Positions 1 through 10,800 of a DNA stretch of 24,671 nt are shown piece after piece; within the stretch, counting starts at the first letter, position 1; every line of letters begins with the position of its first letter. This DNA is from Chara braunii (Eukaryota > Streptophyta > Charophyceae > Charales > Characeae), in NCBI GenBank assembly GCA_003427395.1, contig BFEA01000023.1, positions 3,420,462 through 3,445,132 of the forward strand. The letters run 5' to 3'. Under the pieces are notes generated by a model. The model was not told the DNA's origin. It searched no databases and worked only from the letters and a program-made list of their open reading frames with translations. A program made the position numbers and the translations under genes.

Positions 1-10
1 GCTATGGCTT

Positions 11-66
<56 letters not shown>

Positions 67-1629
67 CCTTGCTTCTCTCTCTGACTTGGCTCGCTCTGCC
101 CCACACCCTCTCGCTCTAACCTAGATCGTCACCCTGGATACACCCACTCAGGTATGCTTACACCTTGGCAGCTATGGCCGTCGTCCTCCTGCTCTACCCC
201 TACCTAGCTATGGAGTAACTTGCGAGCGCCCTCTTCTTCATTGGGCGCGCAGTGCCCAAGTTGCCTTAATGCACAAGCAGCAGCAGCGCTTCCGCATCTT
301 GCAACTGAACAAGTGATGAGCCGCTGCACTGTAGCACCTAAATATAGGACTTGGCTTGGCTTGGCTTGGCCTGCTTCAGACCGGTACTGGTCGGCCGCGG
401 CCTGTCTGCTGCAAACATTTTGTCCGTCCGGTAGCTTCCGGACTTTCCTGGGACATGCTGCAAAATTGGACTTGGGGCTTTTGGACTTTTCTTGTCGGGT
501 ACCAGACGGACCCCTACCGACCTACGATACTTCGGTTCTGACTCTTACCGACCTACGACACTTCGGTTTCTGGACCCTACAGCCTACCCTACGGGACCGC
601 CCTGGGACTTGGGACTTGTCGGGCCCCTGGGACCGGGACTGGGTGTCTGCAGTGTGAATCCTTTCAATGGCATGCCTTCCATCATATTCACTGTAGGCAA
701 CTGTAACAACTTAGGTATGAGCTGAGTGGATGGTGTGTTAAAGAAGGTGAAATAGTCAGGCACATCATTGTTATCGCAGCTTCCAGAACCAAAAGTTGCG
801 GATAGTTTTGCTAACAACCTCTGATCTTGAAGAATTCTACATGGGTACTTTGCAATCGAAAGAGTAAGGGTGGGTGATATGAGCACAGTGTGTGTTTATC
901 ATACGTGGATTTCACCTCTGATCGTCCTCATCTTGTTTGTGGTTCAGTTTTTCTTTGAGAATGCTGTTTAGTTCTGTTGCCATCCGCCTGGATATAACGC
1001 ACTGTCAAGTATGGGCATATGCTGGTGGGCATGGCATGACTTAGTAAACATGGTACTTACTCCTATCGTCCTCTGAATCAAATGCGCGGTCGTTCTTGCG
1101 TGTATCTTAGACGGAAAGTTGCCCCGCTATAATCTCTGTGCGTTCTACTTGGGGCTAAGACGGTAGTCCTACCTTAGGAGATTGCGAGGGACGGGAGTCC
1201 AGTGTCTTTTTTTTTTTTTTTTTCCAAAAAACAGAACCTTATGGTTCTGGCTCCTACCATCCAGTGTCATTTTTAGTTTCAGTCTGGGAGTGCTTTTGCT
1301 TTATTTCTATTTCTGATTACAGGCTGAGGTTGAATGAATTCTGGTTTTATGGTGAATTCAATGTGCATTTTTGAATTTTCAGAGCGAAAAGGCTATTTAT
1401 GATGCTGCAGCAGCACAACAAAATGGGGTGGTGTGATACTCCAATGTAATGTTGAGCTTTTGATTTGCATGTGGGTTTATTCACAGCTTTATTGCTCTCT
1501 GCGGCGTTGCCACCGTTTGTGCCATGTTAAATATTTTTGTGAACTTTTGTGTCTACTGTCCTTCTTGTCTCCCTCCTCCTTGTCCTCCTTGTCCTCCTCA
1601 TCCACACACCTGTGCCCTTCTCTTTCCAG
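1..1629. other. Upstream intron or flanking DNA without a recognised gene
   Basis: Starts with a (TC)n microsatellite (about 16-62) and a short CTTGG array near 350-370. It also holds a 31-bp tandem repeat around 515-576 (ACCGACCTACGA-CTTCGG), a T17 tract at 1207-1223 and a long TC-rich tract before the acceptor at 1629. No AMP deaminase exon is recognisable. The last part must be intron because exon a begins at an acceptor. Confidence 0.5.
16..62. repeat. (TC)n microsatellite
   Basis: An almost perfect run of CT dinucleotides close to the left window edge. Confidence 0.95.
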
Positions 1630-1805
1630 ATGCACCAACGGTTGAGCTGGAAGAAGTCTGTCTCATGATGCAAGAGTGCATGGCGCTGCGAGAGAAGTAT
1701 GTGTTTCGAAAGAAGGTTCCGCCATGGCACAGTGAAATTGTCGACCCGTCGACTCCTCGCCCTGTCAAAGATATTTTCCATTTCACTCCTGAACCGGCTT
1801 CTGAT
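1630..1805 (+). CDS. AMPD: AMP deaminase exon a (N-terminal part of conserved region)
   Basis: The exon follows a TC-rich tract and the acceptor CCAG at 1626-1629, and ends before the donor GTAAGT at 1806. It begins with the last two bases of an Asp codon and ends in phase 0. It encodes about 58 residues that match the plant segment around QECxxLRxxYVF and DPSTPxP. It is an internal exon: the preceding exon must end with one base of the split codon, and I cannot see it in 1-1629. Confidence 0.93.
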
Positions 1806-4800
1806 GTAAGTGCACTTTCCTTGACACCCACCCTTTTGCCAGTCGTCTTTTCTTTTACCTCGCCTTCCTTGGCCAAGCGCTCTATCCTCAATCGTTTCCT
1901 TTTTTTGCCTTTTTTTCCGCCTCCTTGATCGTATTCCTTGTCGTCGGCTACTGATTTTCCTGACTGACCACTGCATTTCTTGCTAACCCTTTCCCTTCAC
2001 TCTTGTTAGTGTCTCTGAAAATGTTTCGCTTCGAGCCAGGGCTTGATACCTCGGCCTCTACCTTACCCTGCAGTCCTCATTTCAGTGAGCCCCAGATAAC
2101 GCTGCACTCCTGCTCATGCTCAGATTGCCTGCAGTGCACCTGTTTGCTTGCTGGGCATTGGTTGTTGCCTGCCCTTAGCATTGTCTGGTTTTGCACTCGG
2201 GATTCGAAGTGCTGCCTGCTCTTTTGCAGCAGATCCGAACCTGCTGCAGCCAGTTTGACTACGGTTCAAAATGGCCGGAGTGCAGTTTCGACATCATCTT
2301 GTGCTGAACACTGTGTCTTCTCAAGCAATTGAATGACTCTATCAGTCTATTGCAAGGAATATGAGCGAGAGCGATAGGCAGAAAACCCAAGTTGCAAAAT
2401 CAGGATTTTGTCCAGATAGTCATGTACCAAGCAGAGAGCACAAATGCACCAAGAGACCATCCAAATAAGAGCAATGCAATGAACTCGTGTGCCAATGTCA
2501 ACATTCTCTGGCCGCACCAACACAGTATCCAATGTTGCTCCTACAGTCTGGCGCTCAGCTCAGCCTATCTATCCTATCTACGTTCACGCAACCGGATCAC
2601 TTCGACGCTGAAGACCAATGTACGTGACGTCAACACCAATGCAGACCGCCAAGATACACCAGGTTTGTTCTCTCCTCCGCTCATCACACCTTGTCTCCCC
2701 TCTGCATGCGCCTCCTACCTGAAGACCACCTGCCTGCATCCCCTGGCAGCCTGGCTATGGTCGCCGTGCACCCACTGCCTCAGCAGCACCCCTCTCACCT
2801 CAGCGCCCGTGTGCGCGTCTGGCCTGCAGCACTAATGCAGCTACTCGTTTGCGAGTGCAGCAGCATGGCCGCATTGCCCACCAAGGCCAGAATACCCTCC
2901 TCTGGGGCACACAATTTCCTTTATGGAAAGTGTGCCCGCTGCTGGCTGCCTGGCCGGGTGTTACATACTGCATTCCACATGGGCCCTTTCAGGCCCGACG
3001 ACTAGGCTGAGGGGTTCCGAGGGCCTGGACACGATAATCCAGGCCAGTTGGGCCGGACCTTTTAGGCCGCCCTTTTGGCCTTGCGCAACTGGTTCGGGAA
3101 ATGGCCAAACGTTTTCCTTTGGACCAGGCCGCCGTTCAGGCAGCCTGTTTCCCGAAAACCGGTCCGACCTGAACCACGGAATCGGACGATAGATAGGACG
3201 GTTCAGATCGGAGGCCACCTTGGGAAGCAGAGGCCGAACTGGCCGCCGGCCGGTATTTAGGCCCATCCAGCAGCCACTTCAGGGAGGAGGACGGCAGCAT
3301 TGAGGAACGAACCGCTGCGCTATTACTGTTCCAGCGCAGCGCTAGACAGCAGCGCTAGGTGTAGCGCTGGCTGTGGAGGGAGAGAGAGAGAGGAGGGAGA
3401 CTTACCTGACAGCAACTGCGAGCGCCATAGCTCCCAGCAGCACAGACGTCTCCTACAGAAGCCAAGGCTCCACCTTGTACCACCAGGTAGGGCCTAGGGC
3501 TACTCGCCATCTCCGCCAATGCTCTGCCCCTCTCAGTTCTTCTTCTTCTTCTTCTTCTTCTTCTTCTTCTTCTTCTTCTTCAGACTTCTTCGTTTTCTTC
3601 TTCAGACTGGAGACTATTGATACGAGTTGGACAGAGATCAGTGATTGGACTTCGGTGGAAGGAGGATGTGATACTTACCGGACCCGAGACATTGGCGATA
3701 GTTGGGATTGATACCTGGTGGCGTCGCAGATTGGACATTGGTTATATTAGGATTCTGTACCTCCGACTTTGGTGACTTGTGTCATCGGCGTTCTGATTTT
3801 TTTCAGTGACATTTTGGGCAACTATATCGGTGACATTTTGGATTCTATTTCGGTGACATCTGGCGCTGTCCCTATCTCCCACCTCTCCTCCCACCATTCA
3901 TCTGTATATGGGTGTACGGGCCTGAAGCATCGTCTATGTATGGCTTCAGACCCCACCATCTCACGATTGCTTGTGTGTCGAGTGATGTGTAGGTGAGTTC
4001 CGTCTATGTGAGTCAGTCCATATCTCAGACTTCCGCTGCATATATGCTCATCCCACATTGGTTGATCTTTGGTTCTGCCCATACTTGGTGAAGTTATTCA
4101 CTAGTATGCAACACCAGGTGTGTCGGGGGGCCCAGTAGCACAACTCTGGCCCCAAGTGTCTTCTCCCAGGCCCAGTTTCAGATACTGGCCTGGGCCTCGT
4201 GCAGTTAGGCACGTTCAGGCAGCCACCCAGCCTCAAAGTGTTCGCAGCATTCTCATGGGCTCGCGGTGTACGGTGAAAGATTGCAGAGCATTCCGAAAAC
4301 TTAAAAGTAGTTTCCCCAACATGAAATCAACGGAACCAAAGCACTGATGAGTCGGTGTACAGCGGAACCTTTGTGAGATTGTATTACAAAACGAGTTTGC
4401 GAAAGGAGTGTTTCCTGTGATTTCTTGGACGGAGCAACTCTGCTGACGAGCCCGTCGGATTCAGACGCGAAGCGTCTGCTCTTAGAGGAAACAAAGCATG
4501 CCATAAAAGCACATTCATAGAGGGCATGTCTTGCTGCACTTCGTGCCTGGAGCTGTGATGCAAGCCCCCTGGCGCTTATACGAGATGAGGCGGCTCGAAG
4601 AGTGGTCGTTTTCGGGGAAGCATACCCTGCAGCCCTTCGGCCTTGTGCACTTGGGGCAGCACGCGAATGCACGCTGGCCTTCGGCCCTCTGCCTGCTGTT
4701 GGTCAAAACCAGCAAGGCCTTAGTCGGAGTGGTGAAATACTACATGGGGGCAGATCACCTATCGTATTGGGGACAGACGACTAAACGACATCAGCCTATA

Positions 4801-7800
4801 GGTGATACTGGCGAGATCCAGACGACAATGCTGCTCTCGCATTGGCCCACGGCCAGTCCGTGATGTGTTGGCCTCACACAGTATGTGCCCAGGGTGCAAC
4901 CGCCTGAGCCCTGGGGTCAACTGTACAGCGAGAGCCTGGAGGCTCACGTTGCTCTGTAACCAACTGGCGTGTTGAAACTGTCTGATTGCCCACATATGGA
5001 AAAATGGCGAAAATAGGCCTCACGTGGATATTCAGGCCCGACTTCACTTAGGGTGGGCACGTGGTTGCTGGGGGCTGCAGCCCAGAACACTTGCATGTCT
5101 GATAAGGGCCCCGCGAGGGCTCATTCCTTGCACTATTATATGATATAAAAAGTAAGTTAGAAGTAGGTCGCAAAATTGACATAGAGTTTGTTGCTGGTAT
5201 TCCTCACAGGGAACTTTGGTTTCTCATACGATTGCCATTTAACGTCGAAGCGTGAGCATGTGGGTGTGCACTCTCTTCGTCCTCATCCACTGTGACACTA
5301 GATCTCTTCCGTGATCGTCGCGGTGTACACGAGCGCTCAAACTTTCAATTTTCTTTTCCCCTTTTCTTTTTCTTTTGGCACTCTCACTTTCCGTGACCGT
5401 CCATCATCTTTATCCAGTGTGCAGGGTACTTTTCACCCGTACCGTCCTAATTGTGGTATTGACGGAACAGATGCGACATTGGCTTTGGAAGGGAGCGGAC
5501 AAAAATGGCTCAGTGTTACGGTAAAGGAAACGGCAGTCAAATAAAAAATGATATACGGTTTGTCTTATTCTTAAAGGGTAGGTGCTTCATTTTTCATTTT
5601 CAGAGGTTGCACTTATAAAAAATGATATACAGTGCGACTTGTTCTTAAAGGGTAGGTGATTCATTTTCAGAGGTCGCACTTATCTAAGACTGATCAGGTG
5701 TCGTCTTTCGCATAGTTCCACTGTTATTATGGTAAAGGAAACGGCTTGCCGACACGTTTTCAGAATTCATTCCTGAACCTATGTTTGCCTAAGTTTCCCA
5801 TATGTGCTGCTGACGCGGTGATGGATGCCAATGCCTAAAGGAAACGGCTTGCCGACACGTTTTCAGAATTCCTTCCTGAACCTGTGTTTGCCTAAGTTTT
5901 CCATATGTGCTGCTGACTCGGTGATGGATGCCAATGCCGCCCGCGTGTGCAGCACTTTTTCAAGATGGAGAATGGAGTGGTTCATGTCTTCGCCAACAAG
6001 GATGGTAATTAATTTTCCCTCTTTCGCATCCTGCACTTTGGGTATATCTGTGCACTAGTTCTTCCCATCCTCTCTGCCTTACTTCCCTTTCCCCGTCCTT
6101 TCTGCTCTCTTCGACTCTTCCTCTCTTCTTCCTCGTCTGTTTGAGCTATTATTTCTCTGCGCTCCTTACCCCCAAACATGGTCTTCTTGCAACCCCCTCT
6201 ATGTGCGCTAGTCCATTGCTTACTGCCTGCTTGCCTTCCCACCAGCTTTCCTCTGTGCGCTAGCCTCTTTCCGTGTGCTTGCTTGCCGACCTCCTCTTGT
6301 GTGTCATCCTCCTCCCAACATGCAACCCCATCTTGTGTGTCATCATCCTCCCTCCTCCCTGCTCATGCCAGCCTCTCCCTCTGGGTGCTAATGTTGCCAG
6401 ATATGAATGATGGTAGCCTTAGCCCAGCTTAAAAAACTGGCTGCTGATTGTCACACACTCAGAGGAGCAAGGAAGCATGGAAACCACAACTCCGACAGCT
6501 AATGGGCCTTGCTCCACTACTCTTCACGTGGACAAAAGAGAAAAAGAATATGGCGGTGTATCTTTCCAGGTTCTAGCAGAAGATTCATTCTCGTTTTGCA
6601 CATTTCGTGAGTAATAGAGTGAGGGCCAATGTGTATCAAGGGCGAATGGGGAAGGGAACAGATTCAGATGAATTCGGGCTATTGGATTGAGGCCATCAAT
6701 TTGATAGTAGCTGAACGAAATAGCACTAGTAGTTGGTCTATGTAGAAGTAAACAAAAATAATGATGATATAGTGAAGGGTTAAAAATGCAGGAAGACTAG
6801 CGCAGAAGTTACAAAGAAAGAAAAGACTGGGGGTGGGGGGTGGGAGGTGGGGGGTGGGGGAAAGGCAGCAAGGATATGTATGTTATTGTAGTTGAGATGA
6901 ACAACTAACACGTGATTGCAGTTAACGTGACCAGTGCCTTTTTATCATATCTTTTGTCTGTTCCTGTAATTGTCAGCCTCTCCTCTCCTATATAACTTCC
7001 TCATCTGCTTTATAAACAGCCTTCAAGTTTTAAGCTCCCCTTTGCATCACCCTTTGCCGACCCATGATGTCGTTCCTCACTAATAGATTCCATGGTCTTC
7101 TTTTTTTTAATGCATGGTCATCATAGCTGTTTTAGGGGCAACTTTCAGTCCAGATATAACACGAATGACCGTGCGTTGTATATGGGGGACTGCGGTACGT
7201 GTTGTGACTCGTGAGTTATAATGCCATTCTTAATGAATGCAGTATTAGGATCAACCTTCAGTCCAGATATAACACGAATGACCGTGCATTGTATATGGGG
7301 GGCGGCGGTACATGTGGTGAGTTATAATGCCATTCTTAACGAATGCAGTAGTCTTGAGGCTTCCGCATGTTCTTGTCATTTGCCTTCTTGCACATGGTTG
7401 ATCTCACTGCCTTCCCTTGTGTCTCTGCCCCTTTGTCTTCGTCAACCTTTTGGTGAACACGATTCTTCTCTTTTTGTCTATTACTTTACTTTTTGTTCCT
7501 CATGTCACCCACCTAAGGAATGCAAAAAGCTTTATTTGTAGGAATTAACCCATGCACAATGACAGACACATGTGATTGTTGATGCACAAACCCTGAGTTT
7601 GAGTCCTGAGGATACTTGCGGTGCATTCAGTTGCGTGGCCCTGCGCATGTGCGCCGCACCGTGCACCACGAACAGCGCATGATGCGGCGCACCTGGTGCG
7701 CCGCATTTAAAAAATAATAATAAAAAAAGAAATCAGAAAGGATAGGGCGTGGTACCTGTAAGTGTCCCTCCCTTAAAAATTGTAAGTGCACAGAAAGAGA

Positions 7801-10800
7801 ATATTTTCGGGCCTCTTCGTAATACTCGTTGGTATTGTTCTCCTTTCCAAAGGGTTCCCTGCTGAGAATCAGCATGGATCCCATTCATTTGGAAGGGCGT
7901 TCGTTGCACTGGTGGAAGAGCACGAGCAGGCCAGCAATATATATTATATCTGGATTCGGATTCTGGTCTGTGTTCCAAGAGTTATGGGTTACGAACTTAC
8001 TACGAAGTAGTACAAACACTACAGTAGCTGTCTCGTTTTTTTGTTTTTCCTTTTCTTACGTGCAGTGGCATTACGGGCCTCGCTCCACTCATCAGCACTT
8101 GCAGAAAATAAAAACGTATGGCTTGTATGGTTCCAGTTTATAGGAGAAGGTTCATTCTAGTTTTGCACATACAGTAGCTGTCTCGTTTTTTTTGTTTTTC
8201 CTTTCTTTACGTGCAGTGGCCCTAAGGGCCTCGCTCCACTCATCAGCACTTGCAGAAAAGAAAAACGTATGGCTTGTATGGTTCCAGTTTCTAAGAGAAG
8301 ATTCATTCTAGTTTTGCACATTTGGTGAGTAGTGGAGTGAAGCCCTGAAAATCGCATGCCGAGTTAGTAAGTCAGTAACCCATAACTGCTGAAACACGGA
8401 CCTGAATTCGAAGGTACAACATATATAGCTGGCCTGCTCCCTCGTTACTACAAGTCCAGTGACGACCCGTCCAGTGACCACCCTTCTCCTGCCGTTGGGA
8501 CCCTTGCCAATTTTTGGCAGGGACCTATTGAAGTACTGGCAGGGGTTGTCTGAATAATGTGAAAGGGCTCTGTGCTCTCTCTCTCTCTCTCTCCCCTTCT
8601 CTCTCTCTCCCCCCTTCTCTCTCCCTCTCTCTCTCTCTCTCCGGTGTGTATACACATCATGGTTGCTTCTTCTTCTTCTTTTTTTTTTTCTCTTTTTTTC
8701 GGGGGGGGGGCGCACATCTGCGATTTGCGCATGGCGCACCGCGCAGCCCACTGCGCAGTGCACTTCGTCTACGCGCCGCAAGTATGGTCCTGAGGGATAT
8801 AATGATATTACTGGTTAATCCCCCTTAAAAGTTAGAGGAGGGCGATGAAAAGGAAGCTGTAACATGAGTGTGCGGATTCGACAGCCTTGTATCGCTATGG
8901 AAACATGAAAGAAGAAGTATAGGCCGAGTGAGAAAGCAATCTATCGTATGCACGCACTCCAGGCTACTGGCTCAAAACTTCCGTCACGCTCGACTGCTCA
9001 CTAGTAAGCAGCTACTCTCTTCCCCTACTGCATGTGCAGTGCCAAGTTCTATGTCCTCCTCTCTCTCTCTCACCCCCCTCCGCCCCTCTTTCTCTCTCTC
9101 TTTCTGTGGCTTTGATTGTCTGTCTGTCTCTCTCTGTGTGACATTTTCCCCTGTTGGGAATGACAGCAATTAGCAAGATGTTTTCCCTTAGCAAGACTCC
9201 AAACGCAGGAGGTCAAGCCAAACAACTTTTTGCTCCCTTGCCCTCGCTTTCACTTTCACTCCTTCTCCCTCTCCCTCTCCCTCACTCCCCCTCAAGTCCC
9301 TCGCTCTCCCCTATCTGTCTGTCTCTCTCTGTGTGACATTTTCCCCTGTTGGGAATGACAGCAATTAGCAAGTTGTTTTCCCTTAGCAAGACTCCAAATG
9401 CAGGAGGTCAAGCCAACTTTTTGCTTCCTTGCCCTCACTTTCACTTTCACTTTCACTCCTCCCTCTCCCTCTCCCTCACTCCCCCTCAAGTCCCTCGCTC
9501 TCCCCTATCTCCCTTACTCTCTCCCTCTCTGTCACTCTCCGTCTCCTTTCTCTCTTTTTCGTCCTTTCGCTTATTCAGCGGAGGATCTCTGCCTTGTTTC
9601 TTTGTCATCCTTGCGGCCATGTCATGCATCCCTGTTCTTCTGCTCCCCTCCCTTGTTGCCGCTCTATTTCCTCCGGCTCTCCTGTATATGTGCTGTCTTT
9701 TAAACCCTCTCAAACTCGTCCGACCAGTGTCTGTAATGAGGTGGAGTGCAATGGTGGTATTGTGTCAGCAAGCCGCTGAACCCACTTCACAAAGTGAAAC
9801 CAGAAATAGAAAAAAAAGTATAGTCCTTGCCTTCTTTTTCTTTTTTGTCATGGTGGTGAATAGAGGTTGCTGTTTGAAACAACGCGTCACATCTCTTTGG
9901 ACACTAGATTTTCAAGTATTTATCAGGGAGCAACTCACCAACGTTCATTTTAATGTATCGTTTCGACTTTACATCATGAAGTTCTCATTGTCGCTTGTTG
10001 TTCCTTTGTCTTGCAGCGACCGAAGAGCTTTTTCCAGTATATGATGGAACCGCGTTCTTCACCGATATGCACCGCATCTTGAAGATAGTCAGCACTGGTG
10101 CAGTGAAGTCTTTCTGTCATCAGAGGCTTCAGCTGCTGGAACAGGTAGCATATCGTGGAGTGTGTTTTTTGAGTGTCTGTGTGCTAAATTTTGTCTGTTT
10201 GCCCTTATATAGTGTATTGTGGTGTGTTTTTTGAGTGTGCTGGAACAGGTAGCATATTGTGGAGTGTGTTTTTTGAGTGTCTGTGCGCTAAACTTTGCCT
10301 GTGTTGCTCTTGTATACTCGTTGGGGATAATCGTTTTATAGCATACTCCCCCTCCCCCCCGGCCCCCCCTTCCTTGTAGAAGTTTGCAGAACCTTATAGG
10401 GGGATTATTGGGGAAAACTACTGTCTTCTGAACTCCTTATCGCTTTTGGTCTTTGGTTTACAGTATGCCTAGCACATTAAGAATTACATCCCTTGGAGAA
10501 GTGATTCGGGTGGGGAGTGCTCTCTTCCCAGCCCGCGCCAGGTGTTAGCAGCTGGGGGTACTGTTCCCTGCATAGACCAGGATTAGGATAGCTTAGGACT
10601 AGTTAGTACATTTCAGGCTGCAGCTGTTTGTCCTGAATACATGTGATCTATCTGCCTTGTAGAGCTTGTGGGTGGGGCATTCATGCGAAAAAAAAAAAAA
10701 AAAAAAAGAATCAGGTGGGGAGTAGTGACTGGCCTATCTCAGTTGGTACACCTCCTGAACGGTTGCAATGCAGACCCACTGAGTTTGAACTGCACTGGAA

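Larger units (their letters stand above)
1806..5952 (+). other. AMPD intron (4.1 kb)
   Basis: Spans exon a to exon b. It contains a possible LTR fragment (2959-3858), a (TTC)n run and two tandem duplications (5541-5683, 5733-5938). In 1930-2950 and 3900-5530 I see no gene or repeat that I recognise; the several overlapping short open frames there have no familiar motif. Confidence 0.85.
7602..8797. mobile_element. Non-autonomous fold-back DNA element, about 1.2 kb
   Basis: The outer arms about 7602-7672 and 8728-8797 are imperfect inverted repeats. Left reads CCTGAGGATACTTGCGG then CTGCGCATGTGCGCCGCAC; right (reverse complement) reads CCTCAGGACCATACTTGCGG then CTGCGCAGTGGGCTGCGC. Both arms are followed inward by A-rich sequence (T-rich on the + strand at the right). 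A second inverted pair lies inside (7924-8002 and 8363-8441). The centre holds a 150-bp tandem duplication and a MITE. No transposase is visible. The exact ends and target duplication cannot be fixed by eye. Confidence 0.6.
6005..10016 (+). other. AMPD intron (4.0 kb) rich in mobile-element remnants
   Basis: Holds a Tourist-like MITE (6504-6627), a G-quadruplex candidate (6829-6860), decayed MITE pieces (7109-7310), a fold-back element (about 7602-8797) and a TC-rich 195-bp duplication (9118-9507). No cellular gene is recognised. The long open frame in 9349-10044 is explained by the TC-rich duplication plus exon c in the wrong frame. Confidence 0.85.

Noticed and set aside
1383-1430. Possible 48-nt upstream exon between a TTTTCAG acceptor and a GTGTGA donor
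   Set aside because: The phase could be made to fit, but the encoded residues do not resemble the AMP deaminase region expected before exon a.
4301-4863. Overlapping open frames on both strands (123 and 110 codons)
   Set aside because: No recognisable motif, mutually overlapping, no splice or start context; chance frames in GC-richer DNA.
8308-8781. 157-codon minus-strand open frame rich in Arg and Glu
   Set aside because: It is the translation of a (TC)n microsatellite and fold-back element arms.
9349-10044. 231-codon open frame
   Set aside because: Built from the TC-rich 195-bp duplication and then reads through exon c in the wrong frame; low-complexity Ser/Leu/Pro composition.
10249-10250. 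Second 5' splice site of exon c
   Set aside because: A copy made by tandem duplication; its use would add 104 nt with an in-frame stop.
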